A DNA stretch of 64,000 nucleotides from Eukaryota sp. TZLM1-RC (lineage: Eukaryota; Metamonada: BaSk clade), in the NCBI GenBank assembly GCA_040285825.1, contig JAUPSS010000007.1, positions 2,950,689 through 3,014,688 of the forward strand, written 5' to 3'. Under the pieces are notes generated by a model that was not told the DNA's origin, did no database searches, and saw nothing but the letters and a program-made list of their open reading frames with translations. A program made the position numbers and the translations under genes. Each line of letters begins with the position of its first letter. Position 1 is the stretch's first letter. Below, one piece after another: positions 10,801-23,164 of this stretch.

Positions 10801-12277
10801 TTCGGCAAAGGATATCTTCTAGAGAATTCAAATACAAAATTTTTTCCACCACCAATAAATGCAGCTTTGGTCAAATATTTTGATGAATTGAATCCAACAC
10901 CGCCAAGTTGAACATCAGAAAAAATATGATTTTTCAAAATTGATGGATCAACAGACATTAAATAAGCCAAAAATTGGGTACGTATTTTGTTAAATTGTCT
11001 ACAAAAATTGTAAGTTAGGGATGGAGGTAATGATCGCAGTAAATGAGTAATTTTTCCAGCATAACAAATTTTCAAAAGAAAAAACTTGAGATGTTTTTCC
11101 AATTCAAGAGTTTTTATGACTTCTAGCTCTTTTTTAATTGAATTTAAATAATTTTCAAGGCTGTCAAGTGTCTTTTCGGCGGAACCTAAATAGCAACCCA
11201 GAAAGCAGAAACTAGTTGAAGTATAATCAATATATGGAACTTCGAGGGAATTAATTATTAACTTAACATTTTTTCTAGAAATACAAAAACATTTTTGAAC
11301 ATTCAAGTCAAGACCCATGGATTGGTATAATGTAGCAGCTTCATTAGCAACCCTATTAATTGTACTTTCTGGACCAATACAAGAAATGTCATCCATGTAA
11401 GCTACCACTTGAAGGTCAGAATTTTCTTCTTTTAATTTTTCCAAAATTGGGTGAATTGCAAGACAAAAAAAGAAAGGACCTAAAGGGTCTCCTTGTTTAA
11501 CTCCTGATAAAGAATCCAGATTAAAAGAATTAAAAATTAAATCAGATGAATTACCATAAAACCTATAAAAAAAGGTTTCGAGATGTATTTGTTCGAATTC
11601 ACCTCGACTCACTTTGCGCCATGCTCTAAATTGCTCTAAATTGATAACTTATCGTTCTTCATTACATGATGCTGTTAGAGACACTGTTTTCAATATGGCA
11701 CAAACTGCAAGGATATCGTGTATCAAAGAGCCCCTGCTGAAGGAAACACTTTCTCTGAATAATTTTGGTTCTGATGATAGAGGTGATGTATACTGTGATT
11801 GGATTGATAATTCTGAAGCTATTGTTGACTTTGTCTCATGTAATGTTGCAAACGATACTTTGGTTCACAGAAGAAAACTTAATCCTGTGGCTGCTCTGGA
11901 TTTTAAAGCAAAAGAAAAACATAGAAAATATGATAAAGAAATTGAAGATGCAAATGTCGATAGAAATACACAGCTGGTTTTTATTGCTTTCCCATTTTCG
12001 ATAAATGGAAGATTATCAGTTGAAGCAGAAACTTTTTTTGGATGACTTCCAAAAAAATGGTGAAAGAAAAAACAATGAAAAAGATTTGATATTTTTCTAT
12101 GGCGTTCACGGATTCAATTTGCCATTATTAATAGATTACCGCGGTTTTTCAATCGAATTAGAGAAGCTTTAGCTAGACAGCAAGCAAATCAAGATTTTGT
12201 AGAGGAAATTTTGGTTTAATGATAGTCGTCCCATTAGTTATGATTTAATTTAATCAAGTGTGCAAATTCAATAAATA
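7823..12277 (+). mobile_element. Family D element, 5'-truncated, interrupted by a C insertion
   Basis: D coding starts at about 7823. The RT frame is open to 9090: LHPYEDP block, GKSAGLSGITIDHVK, DVRPIAISESLH, motif A SLDFSNAFNSLS, motif B SSGVKQGDPLGPLLF, YMDDVVLIG. An extra A near 9086 and an extra T near 9228 then break it. The second half (11583-12219) carries the knuckle end, the nuclease motif RGDVYCDWIDNSEAIVDF and the terminus FVEEILV. The 3' UTR is about 55 nt and ends at AATAAAT near 12276 without poly(A). The flanks in A, gaattagaaaatt on the left and gattaataaaattt on the right, look like a decayed TSD. A zinc region like that of A and B is not seen; the N-terminus is truncated. 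Confidence 0.8.
9701..11582 (-). mobile_element. Family C insertion in D (RT motif B to C-terminus)
   Basis: This minus-strand C copy runs from ETFFYRFYGNSSDLIF just before RT motif B to the C-terminus. One frame (about 11600 to 10758) covers SLSGVKQGDPLGPFFF, VVAYMDDISCIG and the thumb to FVFEFSRRYP. The next frame (10564-9743, 273 aa) covers IDLKDSSSAVLI, the knuckle CKCGAGLTLSHLFNC, the nuclease block RADVVVPSFDDVMNVVD and CFEDIDF. The frames are separated by run-length changes and small rearrangements at 10550-10830. The flanking repeat atgtatttg (9692-9700 and 11583-11591) is the TSD, and D coding is restored across it. Confidence 0.88.
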
Positions 12278-13125
12278 CGATTAATAAAATTTGCCTAGTG
12301 ATATCTGGATTCAGTGTTTTCCTCAAAATGTTCAAGAAATTCCCACCCGATCACTTCCAAATTTACGTTTTTGCTTGAAAAAGCTTCAGCACCATCTGGT
12401 TAAATTATATGAAGGCTTGGATTATGAAGTAAGACTTGGCTTGGCCAAAACTAAAAATCCCGCTTTCGGTAATTTTTTAAAGGATATTCGTGATAAGTCA
12501 GCTGCTGCTTTAGTAACTCAAGTTCCCTCTGTTTATGGACTTTTGTTAAAAAACAATGAATGGCTTCTAAACATGCGTTTTCGTTGTTTTCTGTGGCCAA
12601 ACAATTTGCCCAATCATTTAACTTGTAAATGTGGTAAACCTCTTTTGTTTACTCATCTTTTGAACTGTAAACAATTCATTACGTTTAGAAGCAAAGTGAA
12701 TAATAACGTCAGGGACCAAATTTATGTAATGTGCAAATCATATCGAGTAGATTCTTTTTAGAACCGCTGTTATCAAAATTAATTCTTGATGATCCCAATA
12801 TTGATAGTACGCGTTACAACAGAGCTTCTATGGGTCTGACTAGAGGTGATCTAGTTGTTCCTGGTTTAAATGGTAGTTTTACTATTTTGGACGCCATGTC
12901 TATTGACCCTTGTAATTCCTCTCTAACGAACATCTCATTAACTCGGATGTAAATAATCCTCTTCTTGCAGGCGAAAAATATAAAATTGCTAAATATGCGA
13001 AACCCATTTCCTCGGTTAATGAAAATTCTCATGCCTAATATAATTTATGTCCATTTGTTTTTTCTTTGCTTGGATCTCTAGGTAAGGCTGCTATGGCTTT
13101 CCTTGAGGATTTTGTTGTCTCTGAA

Positions 13126-14547
13126 ATGCGGAGGAACACAATTCAAACACATTAAATTTTGAAAATAGGAAGCAAGATCCTCACAAATTTCAGGAGCATT
13201 TTTACAGAAAGTTTTCAACAAATCAAAGGAAATGCCTGAAGGATTAGCAGCTTTTCCTTTTGGTAATTTAGCAACGGCATTCAATACTTCTTGAGCCTGA
13301 AATGGATTTTCGAGCCAATATTGACAAATAGAAGGCTTACTGGGGCAAAAATTTTCAGTTGGATGGAGGGATTTCAATTTTTCAACAGTTTCGAGATTGT
13401 TATCAGCCAGTTTTCCCGAAAAAATATTTTTTAATCCGCTTCCATATCTACCTCTCAAAAACAATTTTCTTGCTTGAAAAGATGAATTAGCTTTTCTCTG
13501 TTTTGGTTTGTAATTAATTTTTTTCTTATTCTTTTTGGCAAAGAATTTCCAAAATCTTGTTATGTTCCATTTGTTCAATTTCAATTGCGAAGAAAAAGAA
13601 CGCATTTCCATTGACATAGGAACAGAACTGGCAGGACTCACCTCTACAGGAATTTTAACAGGTGCACGAAGAGAATCACTTGTTTGACAGTCAAAACAAA
13701 ACAAGAGAGGGCGACCATTAGAAGAATTAGAGAGGAACTTTTGCAAAAGGACAATTAAGTTTCAAGACATTATCCGTAGGATCAGGAGCAACAGTTTTTG
13801 GTAAATGAGTTTGATCAATATTTAAATCATAATTAACATCATCAGCAGAAACATTGGGAACAGGAGGAAGAATCAGTTCGGATGGCGTTTGCAAACTGTT
13901 AACAATAGAAATATTGGTTTTCAGTCTCATTTTTTCGGTAATAACATCAGGACATTTTCTAATGTTATGACCAACCTTGCTACATTTGGAACAGGTATGT
14001 CTTCTTTTTTGCACTTTTTCAGGCGTAATATCAGGGGCATCACACAAAGGCAAAAAATCTGTTTTAAAAATTTTCAAATTTTTTTGAGAAGAATTTCGAG
14101 CACAGCTTGAAGGGTGGGGAGAGTGAAGAAGTGAAGGGGATGAGCTTGATCTGATGGATAGAATCTTTGCTTGGGCGTTCCAATCAGTATCAGAGTCACT
14201 ATCAGTCAATGGCATCGTTTTGGCAAAGACACAGTACAACTTGGACGCCGTGACAGAAAGTGAAATATGAGAGGGTTGACCAGGGGAGGGAGAAAAACTT
14301 TTAAAATTCTTGATCAGAATTTTTTTTGTCCAAAAATGAAGAGAGAAGAGGTTGAGGAGGAGAGGTGGAAAGGACGTCTTGAGCATCTTGTTGTCTATCG
14401 TTCTTTCTTTTGACTCCATTAGAATCAGAAACTGATTCAGGCATCAACAAGAAAGAATAGAAGCAATGATCGCGGTTCAGCCAGGTTTTAAGTTAAACGG
14501 TTATTTGTAGAGGAAGGACGAAAAGATGATAAACTATAAAATAAACT
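13126..14547 (-). pseudogene. Family A 5' half (leader, zinc knuckle, zinc ribbon, RT fingers), duplicated copy
   Basis: This is the second copy of 5749-7170. Frames 14419-13727 and 13746-13078 cover the leader extension, the MPLTDSDSDTDW start (ATG near 14215), the zinc knuckle CSKCSKVGHNIRKC, the zinc ribbon CPF-C...CFDC and the LFLRGRYGSG and GKAANPSGISF blocks. A one-base loss in the run at 13740 breaks the frame inside the zinc ribbon. Some of its substitutions (KTFCKNAP, LNCVPP) match the plus-strand A piece at 1-637 rather than its own duplicate (KTACKNAP, LNYVPP), which suggests gene conversion. Confidence 0.8.
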
Positions 14548-15188
14548 AAACTAAACTACTTGGTTCTTTTGAAAGCATTTCTAGGGTCTCTGAAGACATT
14601 GCGGCGAAATACAAAGAAATTGGATTAGCTTTGAACCCATCTAAATGTCTCTTGATTGGTAGAGAAAAACAATCTTTGATGATTGGTGGAGCTCAGATTC
14701 CTTTTATCAATTATGACCAACAAGCTTTTAAGTTTTTTGGATGTTGGCTTGGCAATTTGGATGAAATTTATTCCCAGTTAAACAATTTATTGGAGAAGTT
14801 TGACAAGGATCTTAGTTTTATTGCTGAATGTGACATTGAGAAACACATCAAATTTTTTATTTCAAAAATTTGTTATTCTGGAAAATTCACTCATATTTTA
14901 AGGTCAACTCCCCCATCGGTATCTCTCAATTTTTGCAGATCTTTTAACAAACTTCGAGTCAAATTTTTTTCTTCTTTATTAGAAGTAAATGAATCTTTAA
15001 TTCGAAGTCATGTATTTTGTTCAGCAGATTTGGGTGGAATTGGATTCACCAAATCTTCGATTCTGTGTAAAGCAGCTTTTTTAGGAGGTGGTAAAAATTT
15101 TTTTTTGAATTTTTCCAAAGGTTCCCTTTTGATGTTCATCTCATCAATGGTGAATCAAAATTTTACTTGAATCAACTGCAATTTGAAT

Positions 15189-18100
15189 TAAAAAATTAAG
15201 TAAAATTTTTGAAGACAAATGCTTTGACAACAAATGGTCCAAGGCTTTGTCAGCTTTAAGTCCCGGAGTTAAAGCACCGAACAATGAAAATACAATAGAT
15301 AAACTGAAAATACTTCATCCTTATGAAGACCCTATAATGGATCAAAATTTTTACGGCACATACTGGGAAAATTATCCATTGATGCCATCAGAAGTTTTTT
15401 CGGTTATCAAAAAGAGACCTCGTGGTAAATCTGCCGGACTTTCTGGTATTACTATTGATCATGTAAAAGCCGCGATTATTTCTTCAGAAGATTGCCTTGG
15501 TTTATTGACCAAATTTTTCAACCAAATATTATCTGGTCAACGCAAATACCCAGAAGAATTAAGAAGTTCTCGTTTGACTGCACTTGTCAAAAATTCAAAA
15601 ATGGATGTTCGTCCTATTGCAATCTCTGAGAGCTTACACAATATTTTTTCTGCGTGTTGCTTAAGCAGGTTCAATGAAAAAGCTAAAAAGATTTTATTAC
15701 CCTTTCAATATGGTATAAATACTACAGATGGAGTCTCTTCAGCGATTTTTGCTACTGATGTCTTATTTCGTCAAAATGAATCCAATGTTTGCATGTCATT
15801 GGATTGTAGTAATGCTTTCAATTCACTAAGTCGTCGCAGTATCCATGGTGCTCTATTGCAATATATGCCGGAATTAATACCATATTTTCAATCAACATAT
15901 TGCACATATTCTAATTTACATTTTGGTAACAACATTTTGAGTTCATCAAGTGGCGTAAAGCAAGGAGATCCGTTAGGACCTCTTTTGTTTTGTTTGGCCA
16001 TTCATCCTATTCTACTGCAAATTCAAGAGATGTTTCCTTCACTAAAAATGATTGCATATATGGATGATGTTGTGCTTATTGGTGATTTAAATATTGTGAA
16101 AAAAGCAACTGTATGTTTTAAAGAATTATTTACCAAAATTGGTCTCCGACTTAATTTACTTAAATGTGTTTTGTTATCGAATTCTCCAGTTTCCACAATA
16201 ATTGATGATATTGAAATTCAAGCCAAATTATATTCAATTGATGCTATTCGTCATTTGGGTTCGTTTTTAGGAAATAATGATGAAATTACCAAAAAATTGT
16301 TTGAAAAGTTGAACTCAATTTCTGACAAAATTGACCGAATGATGAATTTAGATATAAAAAAACACATCAAATTTACCATTATAAGACTGTGTTTTAGTTC
16401 CAATTTTAATCATATATTTCGATCTACAAATCCTCTCGTCACTAGACCTTTGGCTCAAAAGTTTAATGAGTTACGTGCAAAAGTTCTGTCTCAATTACTG
16501 GGATGTAAAATGTTTCAAATTCCAGATCATGCTTACCTTAGTCCACATTATGGTGGTTTAGGGTGGACGAAGGCTTCTATTCTTACCTCGTGTGCTTTTT
16601 GTTGGTGGATGCAGAAATGCAATCTTTGAGTTTTCCGAAAGATTTGCAGATTGGGAAGATTTATTGATGACAACGCAAAGTTCCACTGTTTTTGCATTAA
16701 ATGAAGAAATTTCAAGAATTGATGTAGAAAAATGGGGTCGATGTTTTCCCCAATCATTCAATGGCAATATTCCAGAAAAAATGTTTTAAATTTGAAGTAC
16801 ACTCTTCGAACATTACAGAAAAGATTGACTGGAATGTATGAAAAAGATCTTTATAATAATATTTGCAGCTCGGCTGTTTTAAATCAAGATCTTCACTCAT
16901 TGTTATTGGCAAAGGGTGTTTGTGAAAACAAGGCGTCAGATTCTTCACTTTTTGTAACCATTGTACCACGAAGATTTGGATTGTGTGCCACTAATGAAGC
17001 ATTTGTAACAAAAATGAGATTATATTTGAACATTCCCATTAACCAATTATTATCAAAAGAAAAATGTATTTGTTTTTTTTTAATTTAATTTTAATTTATT
17101 TTCAAAACCACAGTCTAAAAGTCAATATCTTCAAAACAAGCTTCCACACCATCAAACCTTACAGCAGCAATGTTTTCATAATGTGCACTGACAGACATTA
17201 AAGCTTTCGAAATCATTTTAGGAATTGATTTGAAAATAGTAAAAACAATACGATTTAGCCACAAGCGACGATCAAAACGCTTATTCATTCTTTTTTTCAC
17301 AAGATTTTCAAAATCATCAATAAAATTCAAAGAAGTTTTTCCAAGACGACCATACAACGATATAGCAAATGGGCAAATTTGGTAATCTACATGGCGAACA
17401 TGTTTCAATTCTTTTAAAGGATTTGCATACTTTTTCCGTTTGTACAATTCGGAGTCATCAAGGGGGATACTTCGGATTGAGCATTTTTCAAGGCATTTTT
17501 CTTGCATACATCCACTGTTACGACATCAACAACATTCATGACATCATCAAACGAGGGCACAACAACATCAGCACGTTGTTTTCCATATTCTGAATCTCTT
17601 ACGCTTTCATTTATATCAAGAGACCTCAACAAAGGTTCTACAAAGGATTCAATATGATAGGAATTACACATTGCATGGATTTGATCTCTGACTGCATCAT
17701 GCAACGTAGAACGATAGGAAATATATCTATTACAATTAAATAAATGTGATAATGTCAAACCAGCTCCACATTTACAAAACAAATCATTGGGCAAATTACA
17801 AGGCCATAAATAACAACGCATTCTCATAGCAGTGGTCCATTGGTCGTCATTCAAAAATAGACCATAAACCTGGGGAATTTGATTTATCAAAACTGCAGAT
17901 GAACTGTCCTTCAAATCAATCAAAAAATTGGCAAAAGCAGGATTTTCTTTCTTAGCCGTGCTAAGTCGAACAATAAAATCCTTGTTTTCAAAATTTTCAA
18001 AAGATGTCGTTGGAGCTTTTTCAACGCAAATTTTAATGAATATAAACTTCTGTCTGGAATTTCTTGAATGGATATGGGGAAACATGATTGCCATAAGTCG

Positions 18101-19638
18101 GGAGATAAACTGGATATTTCTTCTCTTAAGTTATCCAGGAATAGGCTATTTGTATTTTCAAGAAGATTTTCGGCAAAGGATATCTTCTGGAGAATTCAAA
18201 TACAAAATTTTTCCACCACCAATAAATGCAGCTTTGGTCAAATATTTTGATGAATTGAATCCAACACCGCCAAGTTGAACATCAGAAAAAATATGATTTT
18301 TCAAAATTGATGGATCAACAGACATTAAATAAGCCAAAAATTGGGTACGTATTTTGTTAAATTGTCTACAAAAATTGTAAGTTAGGGATGGAGGTAATGA
18401 TCGCAGTAAATGAGTAATTTTTCCAGCATAACAAATTTTCAAAAGAAAAAACTTGAGATGTTTTTCCAATTCAAGAGTTTTTATGACTTCTAGCTCTTTT
18501 TAATTGAATTTAAATAATTTTCAAGGCTGTCAAGTGTCTTTTCGGCGGAACCTAAATAGCAACCCAGAAAGCAGAAACTAGTTGAAGTATAATCAATATA
18601 TGGAACTTCGAGGGAATTAATTATTAACTTAACATTTTTTCTAGAAATACAAAAACATTTTTGAACATTCAAGTCAAGACCCATGGATTGGTATAATGTA
18701 GCAGCTTCATTAGCAACCCTATTAATTGTACTTTCTGGACCAATACAAGAAATGTCATCCATGTAAGCTACCACTTGAAGGTCAGAATTTTCTTCTTTTA
18801 ATTTTTCCAAAATTGGGTGAATTGCAAGACAAAAAAGAAAGGACCTAAAGGGTCTCCTTGTTTAACTCCTGATAAAGAATCCAGATTAAAAGAATTAAAA
18901 ATTAAGTCAGATGAATTACCATAAAACCTATAAAAAAAGGTTTCGAGATGTATTTGTTCGAATTCACCTCGACTCACTTTGCGCCATGCTCTAAATTGCT
19001 CTAAATTGATAACTTATCGTTCTTCATTACATGATGCTGTTAGAGACACTGTTTTCAATATGGCACAAACTGCAAGGATATCGTGTATCAAAGAGCCCCT
19101 GCTGAAGGAAACACTTTCTCTGAATAATTTTGGTTCTGATGATAGAGGTGATGTATACTGTGATTGGATTGATAATTCTGAAGCTATTGTTGACTTTGTC
19201 TCATGTAATGTTGCAAACGATACTTTGGTTCACAGAAGAAAACTTAATCCTGTGGCTGCTCTGGATTTTAAAGCAAAAGAAAAACATAGAAAATATGATA
19301 AAGAAATTGAAGATGCAAATGTCGATAGAAATACACAGCTGGTTTTTATTGCTTTCCCATTTTCGATAAATGGAAGATTATCAGTTGAAGCAGAAACTTT
19401 TTTGGATGACTTCCAAAAAATGGTGAAAGAAAAAACAATGAAAAGATTTGATATTTTTCTATGGCGTTCACGGATTCAATTTGCCATTATTAATAGATTA
19501 CCGCGGTTTTTCAATCGAATTAGAGAAGCTTTAGCTAGACAGCAAGCAAATCAAGATTTTGTAGAGGAAATTTTGGTTTAATGATAGTCGTCCCATTAGT
19601 TATGATTTAATTTAATCAAGTGTGCAAATTCAATAAAT
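15189..19638 (+). mobile_element. Family D element, duplicated copy
   Basis: This is the duplicate of 7823-12277. The frame 15247-16629 is open for 460 codons from the LSALSPGVKAP region through motif A, motif B, YMDD and the thumb, ending where an extra T precedes GWTKASILTSCAF...GGC. Motif A reads SLDCSNAFNSLS, with F changed to C. After the C insertion the D C-terminus is intact in 18979-19581 (200 aa): LRHALNCSKLITYRSSLHDAVRDT, RGDVYCDWID, FLDDFQKMVKE and FVEEILV. This is the best-preserved D C-terminus in the first 20 kb. Confidence 0.85.
17073..18947 (-). mobile_element. Family C insertion in D, duplicated copy
   Basis: This is the duplicate of 9701-11582, with the same TSD (atgtatttg, ending at 17072 and starting again at 18948). 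Frames 18810-18490 and 18469-18158 (RT and thumb), 18094-17414 and 17507-17115 (knuckle, RLE, C-terminus) are separated by losses in A/T runs and one in a G run near 17460 (five G where other copies have six). Gene content and order are as in the first copy. Confidence 0.85.
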
Positions 19639-21060
19639 ACGATTAATAAAATTTGCCTTGTGATATCTGGATTCAGTGTTTTCCTCAAAATGTTCAAGAA
19701 ATTCCCACCCGATCACTTCCAAATTTACGTTTTTGCTTGAAAAAGCTTCAGCACCATCTGGTTAAATTATATGAAGGCTTGGATTATGAAGTAAGACTTG
19801 GCTTGGCCAAAACTAAAAATCCCGCTTTCGGTAATTTTTTAAAGGATATTCGTGATAAGTCAGCTGCTGCTTTAGTAACTCAAGTTCCCTCTGTTTATGG
19901 ACTTTTGTTAAAAAACAATGAATGGCTTCTAAACATGCGTTTTCGTTGTTTTCTGTGGCCAAACAATTTGCCCAATCATTTAACTTGTAAATGTGGTAAA
20001 CCTCTTTTGTTTACTCATCTTTTGAACTGTAAACAATTCATTACGTTTAGAAGCAAAGTGAATAATAACGTCAGGGACCAAATTTATGTAATGTGCAAAT
20101 CATATCGAGTAGATTCTTTTTAGAAGCGCTGTTATCAAAATTAATTCTTGATGATCCCAATATTGATAGTACGCGTTACAACAGAGCTTCTATGGGTCTG
20201 ACTAGAGGTGATCTAGTTGTTCCTGGTTTAAATGGTAGTTTTACTATTTTGGACGCCATGTCTATTGACCCTTGTAATTCCTCTAACGAACATCTCATTA
20301 ACTCGGATGTAAATAATCCTCTTCTTGCAGGCGAAAAATATAAAATTGCTAAATATGCGAAACCCATTTCCTCGGTTAATGAAAATTCTCATACCTAATA
20401 TAATTTATGTCCATTTGTTTTTTCTTTGCTTGGATCTCTAGGTAAGGCTGCTATGGCTTTCCTTGAGGATTTTGTTGTCTCTGAAAACATTGCGGCGAAA
20501 TACAAAGAAATTGGATTAGCTTTGAACCCATCTAAATGTCTCTTGATTGGTAGAGAAAAACAATCTTTGATGATTGGTGGAGCTCAGATTCTTTTTATCA
20601 ATTATGACCAACAAGCTTTTAAGTTTCTTGGATGTTGGCTTGGCAATTTGGATGAAATTTATTCCCAGTTAAACAATTTATTGGAGAAGTTTGACAAGGA
20701 TCTTAGTTTTATTGCTGAATGTGACATTGAGAAACACATCAAATTTTTTATTTTAAAAATTTGTTATTCTGGAAAATTCACTCATATTTTAAGGTCAACT
20801 CCCCCTTCGGTATCTCTCAATTTTTGCAGATCTTTTAACAAACTTCGAGTCAAATTTTTTTTTATCAGAAGTAAATGAATCTTTAATTCGAAGTCATGTA
20901 TTTTGTTCAGCAGATTTGGGTGGAATTGGATTCACCAAATCTTCGATTCTGTGTAAAGCAGCATTTTTGGGAGGTGGTAAAAATTTTGTTTTTGAATTTT
21001 TCCAAAGGTTCCCTTTTTTTGAAAAATTTTAATTTATTATTAAACTACAGTCTAAAAGTC

Positions 21061-22175
21061 TAGAAGATATCCTTTTGCCGAAAGTCTTCTTGAAAATACA
21101 AATAGCATATTCCTGGATAACTTAAGAGAAGAAATATCCAGTTTATCTCCCGACTTATGGCAATCATGTTTCCCCATATCCATTCAAGAAATTCCAGACA
21201 GAAGTTTATATTCATTAAAATTTGCGTTGAAAAAGCTCCAACGACATCTTTTGAAAAATTTTGAAAACAAGGATTTTATTGTTCGACTTAGCACGGCTAA
21301 GAAAGAAAATCCTGCTTTGCCAATTTTTGATTGATTTGAAGGACAGTTCATCTGCAGTTTTGATAAATCAAATTCACCAGATTTATGGTCTATTTTTGAA
21401 TGACGACCAATGGACCACTGCTATGAGAATGCGTTGTTATTTATGGCCTTGTAATTTGCCCAATGATTTGTTTTGTAAATGTGGAGCTGGTTTGACATTA
21501 TCACATTTATTTAATTGTAATAGATATATTTCCTATCGTTCTACGTTGCATGATGCAGTCAGAGATCAAATCCATGCAATGTGTAATTCCTATCATATTG
21601 AATCTTTTGTAGAACCTTTGTTGAGGTCTCTTGATATAAATGAAAGCGTAAGAGATTCAGAATATGGAAAACGACGTGCTGATGTTGTTGTGCCCTCGTT
21701 TGATGATGTCATGAATGTTGTTGATGTCGTAACAGTGGATGTTTGCAAGAAAAATGCCTTGAAAAATGCTCAATCCGAAGTATCCCCCTTGATGACTCCG
21801 AATTGTACAAACGGAAAAAGTATGCAAATCCTTTAAAAGAATTGAAACATGTTCGCCATGTAGATTACCAAATTTGCCCATTTGCTATATCGTTGTATGG
21901 TCGTCTTGGAAAAACTGCTTTGAATTTTATTGATGATTTTGAAAATCTTGTGAAAAAAAGAATGAATAAGCGTTTTGATCGTCGCTTGTGGCTAAATCGT
22001 ATTGTTTTTACTATTTTCAAATCAATTCCTAAAATGATTTCGAAAGCTTTAATGTCTGTCAGTGCACATTATGAAAACATTGCTGCTGTAAGGTTTGATG
22101 GTGTGGAAGCTTGTTTTGAAGATATTGACTTTTAGACTGTGGTTTTGAAAATAAATTAAAATTAAATTAAAAAAA
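21061..22175 (+). mobile_element. Family C inserted head-on into a C element
   Basis: This plus-strand C copy starts at RRYPFAESLLENT and runs to the poly(A). Frames 21261-21836 and 21743-22135 carry the knuckle CKCGAGLTLSHLFNC, RADVVVPSFDD and CFEDIDF; they are split at the C run at 21784 (five C). It sits inside the 3' UTR of a minus-strand C, with the 12 bp TSD agtctaaaagtc at 21049-21060 and 22176-22187. The target is the antisense of the element's own 3' end, so the result is an inverted pair of C 3' regions able to fold back. Confidence 0.9.
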
Positions 22176-23089
22176 AGTCTAAAAGTCAATATCTTCAAAA
22201 TATCTTCTTAATATCTTCAAAACAAGCTTCCACACCATCAAACCTCACAACAGCAATTTCTTCGTAATGTGCACTGACAGACATCAAAGCTTTCGAAATC
22301 ATTTTGGGAATTGTTTTGAAAATAGTAAAAACAATACGATTTAGCCACAAGCGACGATCAAAACGTTTATTCATTCTTCTTTTCACAAGATTTTCAAAAT
22401 CATCAATAAAATTCATAGCAGTTTTTCCAAGACGACCATACAACGATATAGCAAATGGGCAAATTTGGTAATCTACATGGCGAACATGTTTCAATTCTTT
22501 TAAAGGATTTGCATACTTTTTCCGTTTGTACAATTCGGAGTCATCAAGGGGGGATACTTCGGATTGAGCATTTTTCAAGGCATTTTTCTTGCAAACATCC
22601 ACTGTTACGACATCAACAACATTCATGACATCATCAAACGAGGGCACAACAACATCAGCACGTCGTTTTCCATATTCTGAATCTCTTACGCTTTCATTTA
22701 TATCAAGAGACCTCAACAAAGGTTCTACAAAAGATTCAATATGATAGGAATTACACATTGCATGGATTTGATCTCTGACTGCATCATGCAACGTAGAACG
22801 ATAGGAAATAAATCTATTACAATTAAATAAATGTGATAATGTCAAACCAGCTCCACATTTGCAAAACAAATCATTGGGCAAATTACAAGGCCATAAATAA
22901 CAACGCATTCTCATAGCAGTGGTCCATTGGTCGTCATTCAAAAATAGACCATAAATCTGGGGAATTTGATTTATCAAAACTGCAGATGAACTGTCCTTCA
23001 AATCAATCAAAAAATTGGCAAAAGCAGGATTTTCTTTCTTAGCCGTGCTAAGTCGAACAATAAAATCCTTTCTTTCAAATTTTTTCAAA

Positions 23090-23164
23090 TTATTATGAGT
23101 GGTGTAGTGGCTACAGCAAAGCGTCCATTGAACGTTTTCTTAGGTTCGATTCTCACCGTGAATT
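23090..23164 (+). other. tRNA-like sequence at the 5' end of a B insertion
   Basis: This 75-base stretch matches no retrotransposon family in the window. It contains a box-A-like segment (ggtgtagtggc, from 23101) and a box-B-like segment (ggttcgattct, from 23143) about 35 bases apart, the layout of a tRNA or tRNA-derived SINE. The hairpin tgtag-tgg-ctaca is present, but a full cloverleaf with paired acceptor and T stems does not form by hand. It lies between the left TSD and the truncated B 5' end, so it entered with the B insertion, most simply by RT template switching onto a tRNA-like RNA (inference). Confidence 0.55.

Larger units (their letters stand above)
7189..13125 (+). pseudogene. 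Family A unit 1 (RT thumb to RLE), split by a D insertion
   Basis: The left part 7189-7822 starts at GSFESISRVSEDIAAK, just after YMDD, and runs through the thumb with frame breaks at T and A runs near 7480-7500, 7590 and 7710. The right part resumes at about 12278 with LPSDIWIQCFPQNVQE and continues through the knuckle CKCGKPLLFTHLLNC and the nuclease block RGDLVVPGLNG to FLEDFVV at 13118. There is a frame loss at 12760, where a T is missing before LEPLL, and a small duplication at 12920. It lacks the A C-terminus. The sequence separating the halves is the D insertion. Confidence 0.8.
14548..20478 (+). pseudogene. Family A unit 1, duplicated copy, split by D
   Basis: This is the second copy of 7189-13125. 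The left part 14548-15188 is less broken than copy 1: one frame runs 14631-15170 through LRSTPPSVSLNFCRSFNKL and GGIGFTKSSILCKAAF before a run-length change near 15100. The right part 19640-20478 encodes DIWIQCFPQNVQE, the knuckle, the nuclease block and FLEDFVV, with the same missing base before LEALL near 20122 as in copy 1. It continues directly into another A unit at 20479. Confidence 0.8.
5749..20490. repeat. Tandem segmental duplication, two copies of about 7.38 kb
   Basis: Copy 1 is about 5749-13125 and copy 2 about 13126-20490. Both run in the same order: minus-strand A 5' half, plus-strand A RT tail, D with a minus-strand C inside, D end, plus-strand A C-terminus. The join at 13121-13132 fuses the codons for FLEDFVV in plus-strand A to a minus-strand A point reading atgcggaggaac; the sequence after copy 2 has cattgcggcg there, so a few bases (tgcgg) are shared at the break. 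Differences between copies are mainly single substitutions and run-length changes. No insertion is private to either copy, so the duplication postdates the nested insertions it contains. Confidence 0.85.

Noticed and set aside
22176-22230. An LTR or terminal inverted repeat at facing C ends
   Set aside because: The inverted match is just two C 3' ends in opposite orientation with a TSD between; no LTR features.
23090-23164. A functional tRNA gene
   Set aside because: Box A- and box B-like segments are present, but acceptor and T-arm pairing by hand is poor and it sits inside a retrotransposon insertion. Kept as tRNA-like only.
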